In this document: positions 26,670 to 36,445 of the stretch, one piece after another | Position numbering within the stretch: position 1 is the stretch's first letter | How the letters are laid out: every line of letters begins with the position of its first letter | Assembly: GCA_934121905.1 (NCBI GenBank) | Contig: CAKOVI010000006.1 | Span: 18,554-82,553 of the forward strand | Direction: 5' to 3' | Length of the DNA: 64,000 nt | Source: an uncultured Clostridia bacterium | GTDB taxonomy: Bacteria; Bacillota; Clostridia; TANB77; CAG-508 | Made by a program: the position numbers and the translations under genes | Notes under the pieces: generated by a model | Told to the model about the DNA's origin: nothing | The model's database searches: none | What the model saw: only the letters and a program-made list of their open reading frames with translations

Positions 26670-26802
26670 TCTAAATGCACCTCCCTTATTTGTATACTCG
26701 CTAATCCTTAAAAAAAGGTAGTTACTTTGCTGTAACCTTTTAGGAACCTTGATTAAGCGGATTACAGTTAGTTATTATACTATATATATGAGGTCTTGTC
26801 AA
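26670..26802 (-). promoter_or_regulatory. rplU promoter and structured ribosomal-protein leader
   Basis: Minus-strand TTGACA (26797-26802), 17-base spacer, TATAAT (26774-26779) and a leader of about 95 bases. It contains CTGTAA...TTACAG pairing and a CCTAAAAGG hairpin and ends at the GGGAGGTGC ribosome binding site. Position and features match the Firmicute L21 leader, where L21 is thought to bind and repress its own mRNA; assignment by recall. Confidence 0.72.
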
Positions 26803-26865
26803 TTGTTTTTCCGTAATTTAACATTTTTTTCGTTTTTCATCATATTATTTACTAGTGGTGATTAG

Positions 26866-27651
26866 ATGAAAGTAATTTTTATAAATAAAAAAGTCATAGC
26901 AATATGTTTACTTGCAATACTCTTCATAATTTTATCTATATTTTTTATATCATCAAAGAATACTTCTTTTGCAATAGAGCTTTCTCAAAATAGTACTCTT
27001 TCTGAAGATATTTCAGCCAAAATTTTAGGGTTAACAAAAGGAACGGAAAAAGTTGCTTTTTTGACTTTTGATGATGGTCCAAATGTTTCTGTTACACCTA
27101 AAGTTTTAGATATTTTAAAAGATGAAGAGGTAAAAGCTTCCTTTTTTGTTATAGGCAAAAATGTAGATAGTCATCCAGAAATTGTTAAACGTGCATATGA
27201 CGAAGGGCATTTTATTGCTAACCATGGCTATGACCACAATAATAGTACATTATATAAAAATAGTGACAGCTTTATAAACGAAATTAAACAAACAGATTTG
27301 GCAATTGGAAACGCAATCGGTGTATCGAATTATTGTTCGCACGTATTTAGATTTCCCAATGGTTTTATGTCTCCTAATAATAAATCTAAGAAAAAAGAAG
27401 CTGTAAAACTCCTTGAAAGCATGAATTATACCTATATTGATTGGAATTGTTTGAATAATGATTCAATGAAAAAATATAACAATTACCAACTTTTAAATAA
27501 TTTGAAAAAAACTTGTAAAGGAAAAGATACTTTAGTAATTTTGATGCATGATACAAAAGATGTTAGTAATTCTTCTAATGTTCTTAAGGATTCAATAGAA
27601 TATTTAAAATCCGAAGGGTATAGTTTTAAAAATTTCTATGATGTTCTTTAA
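26866..27651 (+). CDS. Polysaccharide deacetylase (NodB domain), membrane-anchored
   Basis: 261 residues. N-terminal membrane helix (10-28) then a NodB fold: TFDDGPN (motif 1, with the metal aspartate), HGYDHN (metal histidines, motif 2), RFPNG (motif 3), and DWNCLNNDS. Acts outside the membrane, likely on peptidoglycan GlcNAc/MurNAc or another glycan. In spore formers such enzymes include PdaA, but this one cannot be assigned to cortex synthesis. Single gene with its own terminator. Confidence 0.92.
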   Translation: MKVIFINKKVIAICLLAILFIILSIFFISSKNTSFAIELSQNSTLSEDISAKILGLTKGTEKVAFLTFDDGPNVSVTPKVLDILKDEEVKASFFVIGKNVDSHPEIVKRAYDEGHFIANHGYDHNNSTLYKNSDSFINEIKQTDLAIGNAIGVSNYCSHVFRFPNGFMSPNNKSKKKEAVKLLESMNYTYIDWNCLNNDSMKKYNNYQLLNNLKKTCKGKDTLVILMHDTKDVSNSSNVLKDSIEYLKSEGYSFKNFYDVL

Positions 27652-27655
27652 TTAT

Positions 27656-27705
27656 AAAGTTTTAGCTTGATTTCTATTGATGGATAGAATCAAGCTAAAA
27701 CTTTA
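27656..27705. terminator. Bidirectional terminator between convergent genes
   Basis: AAAGTTTTAGCTTGAT and ATCAAGCTAAAACTTT pair exactly. Confidence 0.92.
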
Positions 27706-28812
27706 TTAATTATTTTTCTTTTTACCAAATGCTGGTATCTCTTCTACAAAATAGTCTTTTGCAATAACAACTAGTTTTTTTACTATCTCACCAATCATTT
27801 TTTTGCTATCTTCATCTAAATTTTTATAACTTTTAAGCATTATTCCAACATTTTTAAACCATTTTTCTTTAATTTGAACCATACTTTCCGCTTCTGTTGT
27901 ATTTAAAATATCAAATATAGTATCAATGACAATCTCCCTTTGTTCAGGTTCAACATTATCAAGCCATTTTTTTATCGTTTTATCAACAAACTCACTTCCA
28001 TTTGTAACTTCTTTTAAACTAACCACTTTAGTACCTTCGACCTGCCAACTGTATAAATCATGTTGCATAATTCCTTTTTGAGTACTTTTTACAACAGTAT
28101 ATTTTTCTTCATGATTTAAAAGTCTCCCTATTACAGATGATTGCGGAATATATGTATGAACCTTTTCTATCATTTCTTTATATTCTTTGGTACTTGTTAT
28201 ATCATCTGCAAATCCTGGACCATCATTATTATATACATTTTCAATTTTTGCTTTTACATCTTCATTTGCAAAGACTGCTGCATACACTGCTAAATTTCCG
28301 CCTTTTGAATGTCCACCTATTCTTATTTTGCTTGAATATTTTTTTGCTATATCATTTATGTATTTTACAGAGTCTAATTGTGATGCAATATGGCTCTTAA
28401 AGCTCATATTGAAATCTTCTTTCCATCCAATTATTGTATTGTCTGTTCCTCTGTATGATATAAAAATTGTATCATCAGGAAGTAATATGGTAATTGCTGA
28501 AAATTGTTTTTCTTGTTCTGGGTCAAATTTATTTATAAAATTTGTTGCTATCATTTTCCCAAATCTTTTTGATTTTCCTAAAAGTGGCAAAAGTTCGCTA
28601 TCATCTGGCCATAATATTTCTAGTTTGTATTGGTCTGCTTTTTCAAATCTTTTAGATAATTCTTCTATTGTTAGCTCTTCTTCTTTTTCCATTAGATTTT
28701 CAAATGGTAAGTATGAAAATCTTGAGAGAATTAGACTATCTATTTCGTTGAATTCTGATATTTTTAGTTCTATGTCTCCTCTCCATTTTATATAATCATT
28801 TATGTTTGACAT
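27706..28812 (-). CDS. Mbeg1-like (DUF2974) alpha/beta hydrolase
   Basis: 368 residues. Central FISYRGTDNTIIGWKEDFN and the nucleophile elbow IGGHSKGGNLAVYAA match the DUF2974 lipase-like family, with downstream DGPGF. The last 100 residues are helical. Cytoplasmic, no signal peptide; substrate unknown. ATG 28812 has AAAGGAAG at normal spacing. A GCTCC/GGAGC hairpin lies in the leader at 28834-28860. Confidence 0.87.
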   Translation of the reverse strand: MSNINDYIKWRGDIELKISEFNEIDSLILSRFSYLPFENLMEKEEELTIEELSKRFEKADQYKLEILWPDDSELLPLLGKSKRFGKMIATNFINKFDPEQEKQFSAITILLPDDTIFISYRGTDNTIIGWKEDFNMSFKSHIASQLDSVKYINDIAKKYSSKIRIGGHSKGGNLAVYAAVFANEDVKAKIENVYNNDGPGFADDITSTKEYKEMIEKVHTYIPQSSVIGRLLNHEEKYTVVKSTQKGIMQHDLYSWQVEGTKVVSLKEVTNGSEFVDKTIKKWLDNVEPEQREIVIDTIFDILNTTEAESMVQIKEKWFKNVGIMLKSYKNLDEDSKKMIGEIVKKLVVIAKDYFVEEIPAFGKKKNN

Positions 28813-28890
28813 ATTAAAACTTCCTTTCAATTGGCTCCTTACACATTAGTAAGCGGAGCATTTCATAATTTTCTAAACTTCTATAATATT

Positions 28891-29574
28891 TTATTCAATA
28901 TATTTCAACTTTATTTGATTTATAATACTACCCTTTACGCCAATTAAAGTTAAATAGTTTTCTATTCCTTTATATTTTTCTGTAAATTTTGTCAAAAATT
29001 CTTCCATATAATATCTTTGAGGAGTTATTATATTTATAATATTATCATTATGTTCTGCATATTTGTTCAAAATTCCACTCATTAATTCTTTTGTAATCAT
29101 ATAATCGTTTATTATATCTTCATCGCTAACACCAAGCAGTTTTAAGATTAACGCCGTAATTACCCCTGTTCTATCTTTTCCTGCATTACAAAAATATAAT
29201 ATGCCTTCATTGTTAGCTAATATTTCAAAAAAATTTCGTATTTTTTCATGCAAAGTTAACATATCAATATATGATTTCGGTACCAAATTTTCTTTTTCGG
29301 GTATATCTTTTCCTACATCTATTTCAATATGATATATTTTAAAATTTTTATTATTTTCAAAAATAGATTGTTTATTTTCGTATTCCTCTCTTGATCTCAA
29401 ATCTATCACAGTATTTATCCCCATTTTTTTCAAATCCAATATATCATTATCAGATAATTTTTTTGGCAAATTGCTTCTAATTATTTTTCCTTGTATCACT
29501 TTATTTTTAGTTCCACTTTTGTACCCACCAATGTCTCTCATATTTTCAATTGATTTTTCAAAATATCTAATCAT
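28891..29574 (-). CDS. Tyrosine/dual-specificity protein phosphatase
   Basis: 227 residues of the Tyr_phosphatase3 (Iph/LipA-like) family. Signature NMRDIGGYKS near the start, TVIDLRSREEYE and the P-loop CNAGKDRTG, which holds the catalytic cysteine and arginine. Substrate could be phosphoprotein or phosphoinositide. The start ATG 29574 follows AAAGGTAATTAAT. Confidence 0.92.
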   Translation of the reverse strand: MIRYFEKSIENMRDIGGYKSGTKNKVIQGKIIRSNLPKKLSDNDILDLKKMGINTVIDLRSREEYENKQSIFENNKNFKIYHIEIDVGKDIPEKENLVPKSYIDMLTLHEKIRNFFEILANNEGILYFCNAGKDRTGVITALILKLLGVSDEDIINDYMITKELMSGILNKYAEHNDNIINIITPQRYYMEEFLTKFTEKYKGIENYLTLIGVKGSIINQIKLKYIE

Positions 29575-29882
29575 ATTAATTACCTTTCATTATTAGAATT
29601 CAATGTACTTTTTAATACTTTTTCTTGCAACTTTCCATATTCTAGTATCTCTCCTTATATAATTAAAATTAGGGTTATCTTATCATTTTTTCTATCATTT
29701 TTCAATAGTTTGTTAAATTTTCACATATTTAATGTTTACATTACAATATATGGTTTTGATAGCTTTTTTTATTTTGAACCATTATCTAGTAACCATGATT
29801 TATTTGTTTTTATTATAAATACTTGTAAAGAATACTGTTTAATGCTAAAATTATAAAATCAAATAAATATATGGAGGTAAAG
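29575..29882. other. AT-rich intergenic stretch without a gene
   Basis: About 300 bases between divergent genes. I see no open frame, tRNA or strong hairpin; it probably contains the promoters for both sides, but no clear -35/-10 pair stands out. Confidence 0.5.
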
Positions 29883-30419
29883 ATGTACAAAAAAAGAAAA
29901 ATAATTAAAAAATATGGAAAGAAAAAGTTGATTATTTTGATATTAATTTCAATGCTACTTTTAGCTTTTCAGTGCGGAGGAAAATATCAAGTTGGAAATA
30001 TGATTTTTGGCATAAAAATGTTTGGCATAAATAAAGATATTATAGTAAAAGAAAAAAATTCTTTTTCTCAAAACTATGGTTATGCTTCAACTCAATACGA
30101 ATATTATATAGATACTCATAAAAAAAAGATATACAAAATAGAAAATTTTTATATTTTCGGTTCTCATACTCATTTTTTTGAAAAAGGCTCACATTATACA
30201 TTAAAAAGCTCCAAAAAGTTGCACGAAGATGAAATTAACAGCATAACTAAATTAATGGAGCAGGATGACAATTGCACTTCCGATGCTTCTATCAATGATA
30301 CTTCAATTCCTTTTGATGATAAAATAACGTATTATGAGATAACTTACCAAGACAAAACAACGACATTATATAAAAAAAATGCTGTAGCTTTGGATAATAT
30401 CATAAGTAACATGAAATAA
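29883..30419 (+). CDS. Membrane-anchored or lipoprotein-like protein of unknown function
   Basis: 178 residues: a strongly basic N-terminus (MYKKRKIIKKYGKKK), one hydrophobic segment and LLAFQC, which could be a lipobox (cysteine at about 30). The remainder is a soluble extracellular domain with alternating strands. No known family. GGAGGTAAAG precedes ATG 29883. Confidence 0.6.
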   Translation: MYKKRKIIKKYGKKKLIILILISMLLLAFQCGGKYQVGNMIFGIKMFGINKDIIVKEKNSFSQNYGYASTQYEYYIDTHKKKIYKIENFYIFGSHTHFFEKGSHYTLKSSKKLHEDEINSITKLMEQDDNCTSDASINDTSIPFDDKITYYEITYQDKTTTLYKKNAVALDNIISNMK

Positions 30420-30430
30420 ACATATATTAG

Positions 30431-30457
30431 GCCATCTCTAATAAAGAGATGGCTTTA
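30431..30457 (+). terminator. Terminator
   Basis: GCCATCTCT and AGAGATGGC pair, followed by TTTATT. Confidence 0.88.
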
Positions 30458-30472
30458 TTAAATAAAATCATT

Positions 30473-32248
30473 TTATATCAAATTATATCTCTTAAGCAAA
30501 TCCTCAATAACAGTTCCAGAGATTTTCTTCATTCCTGTTTTCAAAGCCATATTAGCGGCCATAGGAAGTTTTATATCACTTAATTTCTTTCCATCAGTCA
30601 TCTTTGAAGTTGCATCAAGTAAAGCTCTAATATCATAACAAGAACCAAATACTTCTGGTACACCTCTATCTACATCAAGTAAAGTATAAACTGCTTCCAT
30701 AGCTGTTCTTACAGAATATTCAGTAGTAAATACAGTATCTCTTACAGTATCTGCAAATTGACCTAAAAATGCAAAGTTTTGGCATCCATCTGGTACAACT
30801 TTTGGTCTGTCGCCTGCAGTTCTTGGCATAAAGAAAGCTGTAATATATGGCATCATACATGGTACACAATTTGCTGAATTTGTTGCTAGTTCTTCTATTT
30901 GATCTTCTGGTACACCTAAATGATATAACCATTCTTCTGTAATTTCTTTACCTGTACATTCTCTCATAGGCTTTTTAATATAATTTCCCGGTACATTTGT
31001 AAATAGTCCATATACCCATACAACTAATTGATCTTTTGGTTGTTCTTTAAAATGTGGTTGTCTATTTATTGTCCAACTCATAAGCCAATTAGAATCCTTT
31101 ACAGAAACAATTCCTCCAGTAACTACTCTTCCACTAAATGGGTCTCTCTTACAGATTTTTTCAATGTATGGTGGGATTTTACTATCTAATGTTGTAACAG
31201 TTGCAGACTCCCAGTTTGTTTTTGAAATATCCATACAGAATTTATTTGGATGTCCAAAATCTTCACTTTGTCTTGCAATCTTTCTCCATAAATCCCAACA
31301 AGCACCTTCTCCATTTTCTATTGTTAAGTCTGGTGCAGTATTTTGGTCTCCTATCATTGCTTTTTCTGTACAACTTCCATTTGTTACAAATACTAAGTCA
31401 TTTACTGTTAAATTGATATTTTCTTCTTGTCCATTATGAATGCAAACAATTTGTTTAGCTATTTTCTTTTTGCCATCAATATCAAATAATATATTTGTAA
31501 CTTTTGTATCATATTGAAAGTGTACTCCGTGACTTTCTAGATATTTTACCATTGGTAATATTAGTGATTCATATTGATTGTATTTTGTAAATTTAAGTGC
31601 TGAAAAGTCTGGTAATCCTCCAATATGATGTATAAATCTTTGGATATATAATTTCATTTCTAATGCACTATGCCAATCTTCAAATGCAAACATTGTTCTC
31701 CAATATAACCAGAAATTTGATTCAAAAAATTCTTCTGTAAATACATCTGTTATTTTTTTATCATATAAATCTTCGTCTTTTGTAAAGAATAATTTTATTA
31801 TTTCTAATGATGCTTTATCTGATAATGCAAATTTTCCATCAGTATGTGCATCTTCTCCTCTATTTACTGTTGCTCTCATTAATGAATAGTTTGGATCTTT
31901 TTTGTTTAACCAATAATATTCATCTAAAACTGAAGCTCCTTCTGTTTCTAATGATGGTATTGAACGGAATAAATCCCATAAACATTCAAAATGATTTTCC
32001 ATTTCTCTTCCACCACGGATTATAAATCCTTTGCTTGCATCTTTTATTCCGTCACATGCTCCTCCTGCTAATTTTTGTTCTTCTAATATGTGAATATTTT
32101 CGCCTTTCATTTGTCCATCTCTAACTAAAAAGCACGCTGCAGCAAGTGATGCTAATCCTGCTCCTACTAGGTATGCAGATTTATTATCTACTCCTTCTGG
32201 CTTTTTTGGTCTCGCAAATGCTTCGTAATTTCCATTACTATAATACAT
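30473..32248 (-). CDS. ohyA: Oleate hydratase (myosin-cross-reactive antigen family)
   Basis: 591 residues, FAD-dependent; adds water to the 9,10 double bond of oleate to give 10-hydroxystearate, a detoxification step for host unsaturated fatty acids. FAD-binding AYLVGAGLASLAAACFLVRDG near the N-terminus, EEQKLAGGACDG and RGGREMENHFECLWDLF are highly conserved. Single gene with its own ribosome binding site (GGAGGAAAAAAT); fits a gut habitat. Confidence 0.95.
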   Translation of the reverse strand: MYYSNGNYEAFARPKKPEGVDNKSAYLVGAGLASLAAACFLVRDGQMKGENIHILEEQKLAGGACDGIKDASKGFIIRGGREMENHFECLWDLFRSIPSLETEGASVLDEYYWLNKKDPNYSLMRATVNRGEDAHTDGKFALSDKASLEIIKLFFTKDEDLYDKKITDVFTEEFFESNFWLYWRTMFAFEDWHSALEMKLYIQRFIHHIGGLPDFSALKFTKYNQYESLILPMVKYLESHGVHFQYDTKVTNILFDIDGKKKIAKQIVCIHNGQEENINLTVNDLVFVTNGSCTEKAMIGDQNTAPDLTIENGEGACWDLWRKIARQSEDFGHPNKFCMDISKTNWESATVTTLDSKIPPYIEKICKRDPFSGRVVTGGIVSVKDSNWLMSWTINRQPHFKEQPKDQLVVWVYGLFTNVPGNYIKKPMRECTGKEITEEWLYHLGVPEDQIEELATNSANCVPCMMPYITAFFMPRTAGDRPKVVPDGCQNFAFLGQFADTVRDTVFTTEYSVRTAMEAVYTLLDVDRGVPEVFGSCYDIRALLDATSKMTDGKKLSDIKLPMAANMALKTGMKKISGTVIEDLLKRYNLI

Positions 32249-32353
32249 ATTTTTTCCTCCTTTGATTTTTTATATTTTACTTATAACATATAATTGTGAA
32301 ATTTTTGTGAATTTTGGTCAGTTTTTTTATTTTATTTTCTTTTTTTACTTCAT

Positions 32354-32396
32354 ATCAAAAAGACGATTAAAATAGCCACTTTAATCGTCTTTTTGA
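32354..32396 (-). terminator. Terminator of the coiled-coil membrane protein gene
   Basis: TCAAAAAGACGATTAAA pairs with TTTAATCGTCTTTTTGA; symmetrical, can act in both directions. Confidence 0.88.
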
Positions 32397-32400
32397 TTTT

Positions 32401-33129
32401 TTAATCTAAGTCAGATGAATTAAATTCATCTACAAACCATTCATTTCCTTGTTTTATAAGTTTAAATTCACTTTTTTTGTCAGTTGTTTTAACCCATTTG
32501 TCTTTATTTTCATCATATGTTGTTTGCTTTGTTTTTAATGTTGCTGTTATCGTGCTTTCAGTAATTTTAATATTTTCAAAGCCATCTAAACCATCATATG
32601 CTCTTGCTCCTCCAGCTCCAATAGAATAATATACATTATTTTCATTCATTATTCCTGATGGTCTGTTCTTTTCGATTTCATTAAATAGATTTTCTGTTCC
32701 ATATTTTAATATTGTCTTTTTATAATCAATTATTTCTGAACGACCTTCACTATCTTGTGCTTTCACATTAAAAATTTTTGTCGGATTTAACCATATATTT
32801 TCTACATTGGCAAATTTTTCTTTTAATATTTTTGTTGCTTCATCTTCAGTTAATATTTTTTCTTCATTATTATTTTTTGAAATAGCAGTTGAAGTATTTT
32901 CTGTTATATTTTCATTTTCTGTTATATTTTCATTTTCTGTTTTCGTTTTTATATTATCTATTGTATTTTCCAAAGTTTCTACTCTTGTATCCAATTCATT
33001 TGCTTTTATATTAACTTGTTCTTTTTCCTTATACAATTTATATATAAAGCATGCCATTGCAATTATTATAATAATGGCAAATATTAAAAAAAATGTCGAT
33101 AAACTTATTTTTATTTCTTTTTTGTCCAT
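32401..33129 (-). CDS. Membrane-anchored coiled-coil protein of unknown function
   Basis: 242 residues. Short cytoplasmic N-terminus, one helix (residues 8-28), then a coiled coil with a small tandem repeat (TENENITENENITEN), then a globular extracellular domain of about 150 residues. GGGGGTGAAAAA precedes ATG 33129. No family recognised; it may belong with the rdgB-like gene upstream. Confidence 0.62.
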   Translation of the reverse strand: MDKKEIKISLSTFFLIFAIIIIIAMACFIYKLYKEKEQVNIKANELDTRVETLENTIDNIKTKTENENITENENITENTSTAISKNNNEEKILTEDEATKILKEKFANVENIWLNPTKIFNVKAQDSEGRSEIIDYKKTILKYGTENLFNEIEKNRPSGIMNENNVYYSIGAGGARAYDGLDGFENIKITESTITATLKTKQTTYDENKDKWVKTTDKKSEFKLIKQGNEWFVDEFNSSDLD

Positions 33130-33170
33130 TTTTTCACCCCCTTTTTTCTTTTGTTTGACTTATATATATA

Positions 33171-33773
33171 TCATTTTTTCAAACTTTTTTCAATAAAATT
33201 TACAACTTTTTCTATACTATCTTTCTTTTTATATGTTTCATCTTTTTGCTCAACTAACTCCGCAAAGTATTTTCCACTTTCTGGAATAACACTAATAGAA
33301 TCCAACGGATATCCAACATTTCTTTTTTCAATCGGTTTATCTACTAAATAAAAATCATCTTTGCTCCAAGTAAATTTTGAAACTCCTTCATCTGTATAAA
33401 TAACCATTCCATATACCCATTTGGCAGTTAATTTATTTCCATATTTTTTTACCAGTTTAGTATAGTGTTCTATCATTTCTTCATCATTTAATCTTTTTCC
33501 ATTAACTCTTCTAACATTTGTTCCTGGTTGTTCTTCTTCTGAAATTCCTTCTATGAAAAGACAATCATCCATACCTATTGTAGGTATTTTGGTTTTATCA
33601 TAATATGTTTTTGCTTTTATATATGCATTTTCGATAGCATCTTTACCATTTTCATTAATATCTATTTTTTCATCTATGTCATTTATTGATATTAGTTCTA
33701 TTCCATTTTCAGATAATTGTTCTTTATATCTTTTAACTTTCGCTGGATTTGTCGTTGCAAATAATACTTTCAT
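33171..33773 (-). CDS. HAM1/RdgB-like non-canonical purine NTP pyrophosphatase
   Basis: 200 residues. N-terminal FATTNPAKVKRY corresponds to the family's NTP-binding (S/T)xNxxK motif; MDDCLFIEGI and PGTNVRRV follow as in ITPase-like proteins. The C-terminal SHR motif typical of RdgB is not obvious, so this is a divergent member. Expected to hydrolyse ITP/XTP and related nucleotides. Confidence 0.78.
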   Translation of the reverse strand: MKVLFATTNPAKVKRYKEQLSENGIELISINDIDEKIDINENGKDAIENAYIKAKTYYDKTKIPTIGMDDCLFIEGISEEEQPGTNVRRVNGKRLNDEEMIEHYTKLVKKYGNKLTAKWVYGMVIYTDEGVSKFTWSKDDFYLVDKPIEKRNVGYPLDSISVIPESGKYFAELVEQKDETYKKKDSIEKVVNFIEKSLKK

Positions 33774-33867
33774 TTTTATTACTTCCTCTCATATATAATA
33801 AAGTAAAAGACAAACATATACAAGAAATGTCTATGTTTATCTTTTTATTCATCGGCAATCTTTGTTT

Positions 33868-34155
33868 TTATTTAGCTACTACTTTCCATTCTCTTAAACA
33901 AATCTTTACCCATATTGGAATCATAATTATCTCTAAAGGTAATGTTTGCTTTGGTAAATTATAGACAATAATTTCCATTGCAATTTGTAACATGTTCATT
34001 ACAGTTGCTATAGTTACTAATACAAACCGAATTCTACAAGTTTCAATTCTTAAATTTTTTTTATTGGTTCTTGTTTTCACAACACCTAATAGTATAAATG
34101 TTGTTAATAAAAACAATATGTCTACCTCTTGCAAAAAATATATCTTTTCTAACAC
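33868..34155 (-). CDS. Small membrane protein of unknown function
   Basis: 96 residues, with three hydrophobic segments (ILFLLTTFILLGV, RFVLVTIATVMNMLQIAMEI and ILPLEIIMIPIWV-like). GTG 34155 is taken as start because AAGGAGG sits nine bases upstream; the longer in-frame ATG at 34191 reads through that signal. Unknown role. Confidence 0.55.
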   Translation of the reverse strand: MLEKIYFLQEVDILFLLTTFILLGVVKTRTNKKNLRIETCRIRFVLVTIATVMNMLQIAMEIIVYNLPKQTLPLEIIMIPIWVKICLREWKVVAK

Positions 34156-34277
34156 TCCCAATATCCTCCTTGTTCTGTTGTTTTCTGCCAATGAATTCCA
34201 GTTATTGTATTACAAACTGATTTTTATATTATATATTATTTTTATTCAAAAATCAACCTTCAAAAAATTAACAAATT

Positions 34278-34525
34278 CTACTTTATAGCTACTCCATTTA
34301 CATACAAAGTATATCCATTAAAATCAATATTACTATAATCACTATCTTCATCTTCCAAAGATGTAATATAAGAATCTCCTGTTAATTTTATTTTAGAAGA
34401 AGAGTCTAATTTTAATGTAATACTTTTAGCTTGATTCTCACCATTAATAGTTCCTTCATAATAAGAACCACTTTCCATACTCATATCTAATGTAGATATT
34501 GAATCAATAACTATATTCCAGTAGA
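34278..34525 (-). pseudogene. 3' remnant of a surface protein gene, cut at the mobile element edge
   Basis: The frame is open from about 34525 to 34278 and encodes VYWNIVIDSISTLDM followed by an 80-residue beta-rich repeat (SGSYYEGTING, KLTGDSYITSLEDEDS, GYTLYVNGVAIK). That ending is common in large clostridial carbohydrate-binding (DUF4353-type) surface proteins. No start codon with a ribosome binding site and no signal peptide remain. The break is where homology to the Tn4451-like element begins. The missing 5' part is not on the other side of the element. Confidence 0.75.
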
Positions 34526-34626
34526 CTTAAGTTAAGTACACTTTATAAAAAAGTTTATTAAAGATAGCTAACAGGTATAAATTATAGTTTTATTGGTAGT
34601 AGAATTACATATTGGAGGATTTGAAA

Positions 34627-35007
34627 ATGAAAGAAATATTTATAGATGAAAGAACAGGAATTGAATATATAAAACATGGAGATTATTACTTGCCTAATTT
34701 AATAGATACTGCTAGTGTTAGTTCTAGTGAACTTGGTAAATATGAAAGAATGAGATTAAACTATTTAAAAGAACATAAATATACTGAATACATAATTTTA
34801 TGGTCAGAAAACAAATTAAGAAAACACTTAAAAGATATTGATATAGAATGTCAAAAGCAATTTGAACTTTTAATGAAGCAATTTGCTGAAAAAGAAAATA
34901 TTACTGAAGAATTAAAAGCAACTAATCAAATGGAATGGGTTTCAAGAATGAATAATATAAGAAATTGTGTTGATGAAATTATCTTAAAAGAATATATTTA
35001 TTGTTAA
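34627..35007 (+). CDS. tnpV: Transposon-encoded protein TnpV
   Basis: 126 residues. The pattern GIEYIKHGDYYLPNL, GKYERMRLNYLKEHK and ATNQMEWVSRMNNIRNCVDEIIL matches TnpV of Tn4451-type elements, a protein of unknown function. ATG 34627 follows GGAGGATTTGAAA; an upstream in-frame TTG overlaps that signal. Confidence 0.88.
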   Translation: MKEIFIDERTGIEYIKHGDYYLPNLIDTASVSSSELGKYERMRLNYLKEHKYTEYIILWSENKLRKHLKDIDIECQKQFELLMKQFAEKENITEELKATNQMEWVSRMNNIRNCVDEIILKEYIYC

Positions 35008-35180
35008 TCGCTTATAAAACAAGCCGTTTTTGTTGATATTTTAGGCAAAATATGTTAAAATATAAAGTGATATGTTGTCTTCGGACACATTTTATATATA
35101 TTTCCTTTGTTATCTAGCTTTGCTAGTTTATCATATATTTTTTAGCAACACCAAAAGAATTTTGGAAAGGAAGGATAATT

Positions 35181-35882
35181 ATGTTAGTTGCAAAAATTAT
35201 TATCTGTATTTTAACATTCATCGCATTCTTTGTAGCTCGTATGATATATGAAAATAATTACGAGTCAACACGGAGTAGCAATATTGTAGCAGGCATTGCT
35301 GGAGTATTAGGCATCACATTTTGTGTATTGCTGATTACCACAAATTGGAACTTGTTTACTATTCCTAAAATACTTTTGTTTATTTCGGTGTGTTTGTACA
35401 TCTTATTTAAAGAAGAGTTTGATGCTTGCGTTCCGTTTTGGATTGGCATAGTAGTCACGGCAATTGCATTCATTGTTACGGGTATAATGTACCTTAATAA
35501 CTTTGAAAAATGCGAAGTTCCCGACGTGTCAACAACAAGCAGTACAGTAATATGTGCAAAAGACAATTCTTCTATTACAGGAAGTATATCTGGAAGTATT
35601 TTGTATGTTCATGGATCAGTATCAAAAAAATCTGTGTACAAATATTACTATCAGTTGGAAGATGGCGGAATTAAGCAGGGTACTATCCCCGCAGACTCGA
35701 CAACAATTTATTTTGTTAAAGCTGGAGAAGAAGCATATCTTGAGACTGTTGTAACAACAGAATACTGGATGAATAATAACAATACTCCAGCTACTCGTTG
35801 TCTTGAAACTTCCGAAACAACATATAAGTTATATGTTCCTGAGGGTTCTGTAACCAATGTGTATGAATTTAATGCAGAATAA
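35181..35882 (+). CDS. Membrane protein of unknown function, element cargo
   Basis: 233 residues: four membrane helices in the first 110 residues, then a soluble outer domain rich in Thr/Ser with beta-strand alternation. Codon use is less AT-biased (many C/G-ending codons) than TnpV or the relaxase, marking a different origin. GGAAAGGAAGGATAATT precedes ATG 35181, and it has its own terminator. No family recognised. Confidence 0.68.
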   Translation: MLVAKIIICILTFIAFFVARMIYENNYESTRSSNIVAGIAGVLGITFCVLLITTNWNLFTIPKILLFISVCLYILFKEEFDACVPFWIGIVVTAIAFIVTGIMYLNNFEKCEVPDVSTTSSTVICAKDNSSITGSISGSILYVHGSVSKKSVYKYYYQLEDGGIKQGTIPADSTTIYFVKAGEEAYLETVVTTEYWMNNNNTPATRCLETSETTYKLYVPEGSVTNVYEFNAE

Positions 35883-35883
35883 T

Positions 35884-35927
35884 CTAACAGCAAAAAATGG
35901 CAAGTTTTCTTGCCATTTTTTGTTAGT
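35884..35927 (+). terminator. Terminator of the cargo gene
   Basis: AAAAAATGGCAAG pairs with CTTGCCATTTTTT around TTTT; the stem extends outward. Confidence 0.9.
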
Positions 35928-36130
35928 ATTTATTGACAAATTACAGTTTACGTGATATATATTAAGCATACCATTTATTATGGTAACTGAAAAATTTAAT
36001 AATGACACACACATAATGAGCTACTCGGCAGAAGGTATTAAGTTATTTTCGCAGTTCTGGGTTTAACTCGCTCCGCCATGTCAAAAGGCGCTGGTTTTAG
36101 AAAGTTGTATATAAAATGTCCAGTATAAAC

Positions 36131-36401
36131 AAATCGACGGGAGATGTGCAAATAAAATTAGAGCAAACTTGTTTTGCTACTAGTTTTGTTTGTCATTCTC
36201 GTCGGTTTTTTGTTGTGCTTTTAGCATAACAAAAACACTGATAAAATTTTTAGCAGATATGCTTAAAATTTTTCAGTGGCAAAATTAGTTGCTTTTTAGC
36301 AAGTAATTTTGTAAGCCTCGCAGAGCCCACGACATCTTTGCAAAACGAAGTTTTAAAAGTGTCATAGTGGGTTAGATACTTTCGAAAGAAAGTTATCTAA
36401 C
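36131..36401. promoter_or_regulatory. Cluster of hairpins before the relaxase gene, putative oriT region
   Basis: No gene fits 35928-36445. It holds at least four inverted repeats in series: ATCGACGGGAGATG with CATTCTCGTCGGT (36134-36205), CACTG...CAGTG with long AT arms (36236-36278), CAAAATTAGTTGCT with AGCAAGTAATTTTG (36280-36311), and GTTAGATACTTTC with GAAAGTTATCTAAC (36371-36401). In MobV elements the nick site lies directly upstream of the relaxase, so this is the best oriT candidate. The nick position is not identified. Confidence 0.5.
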
Positions 36402-36445
36402 ACTGCTCCCTGCGGTCGCCTGTATATCTGCGGAAAGGATCTCAA

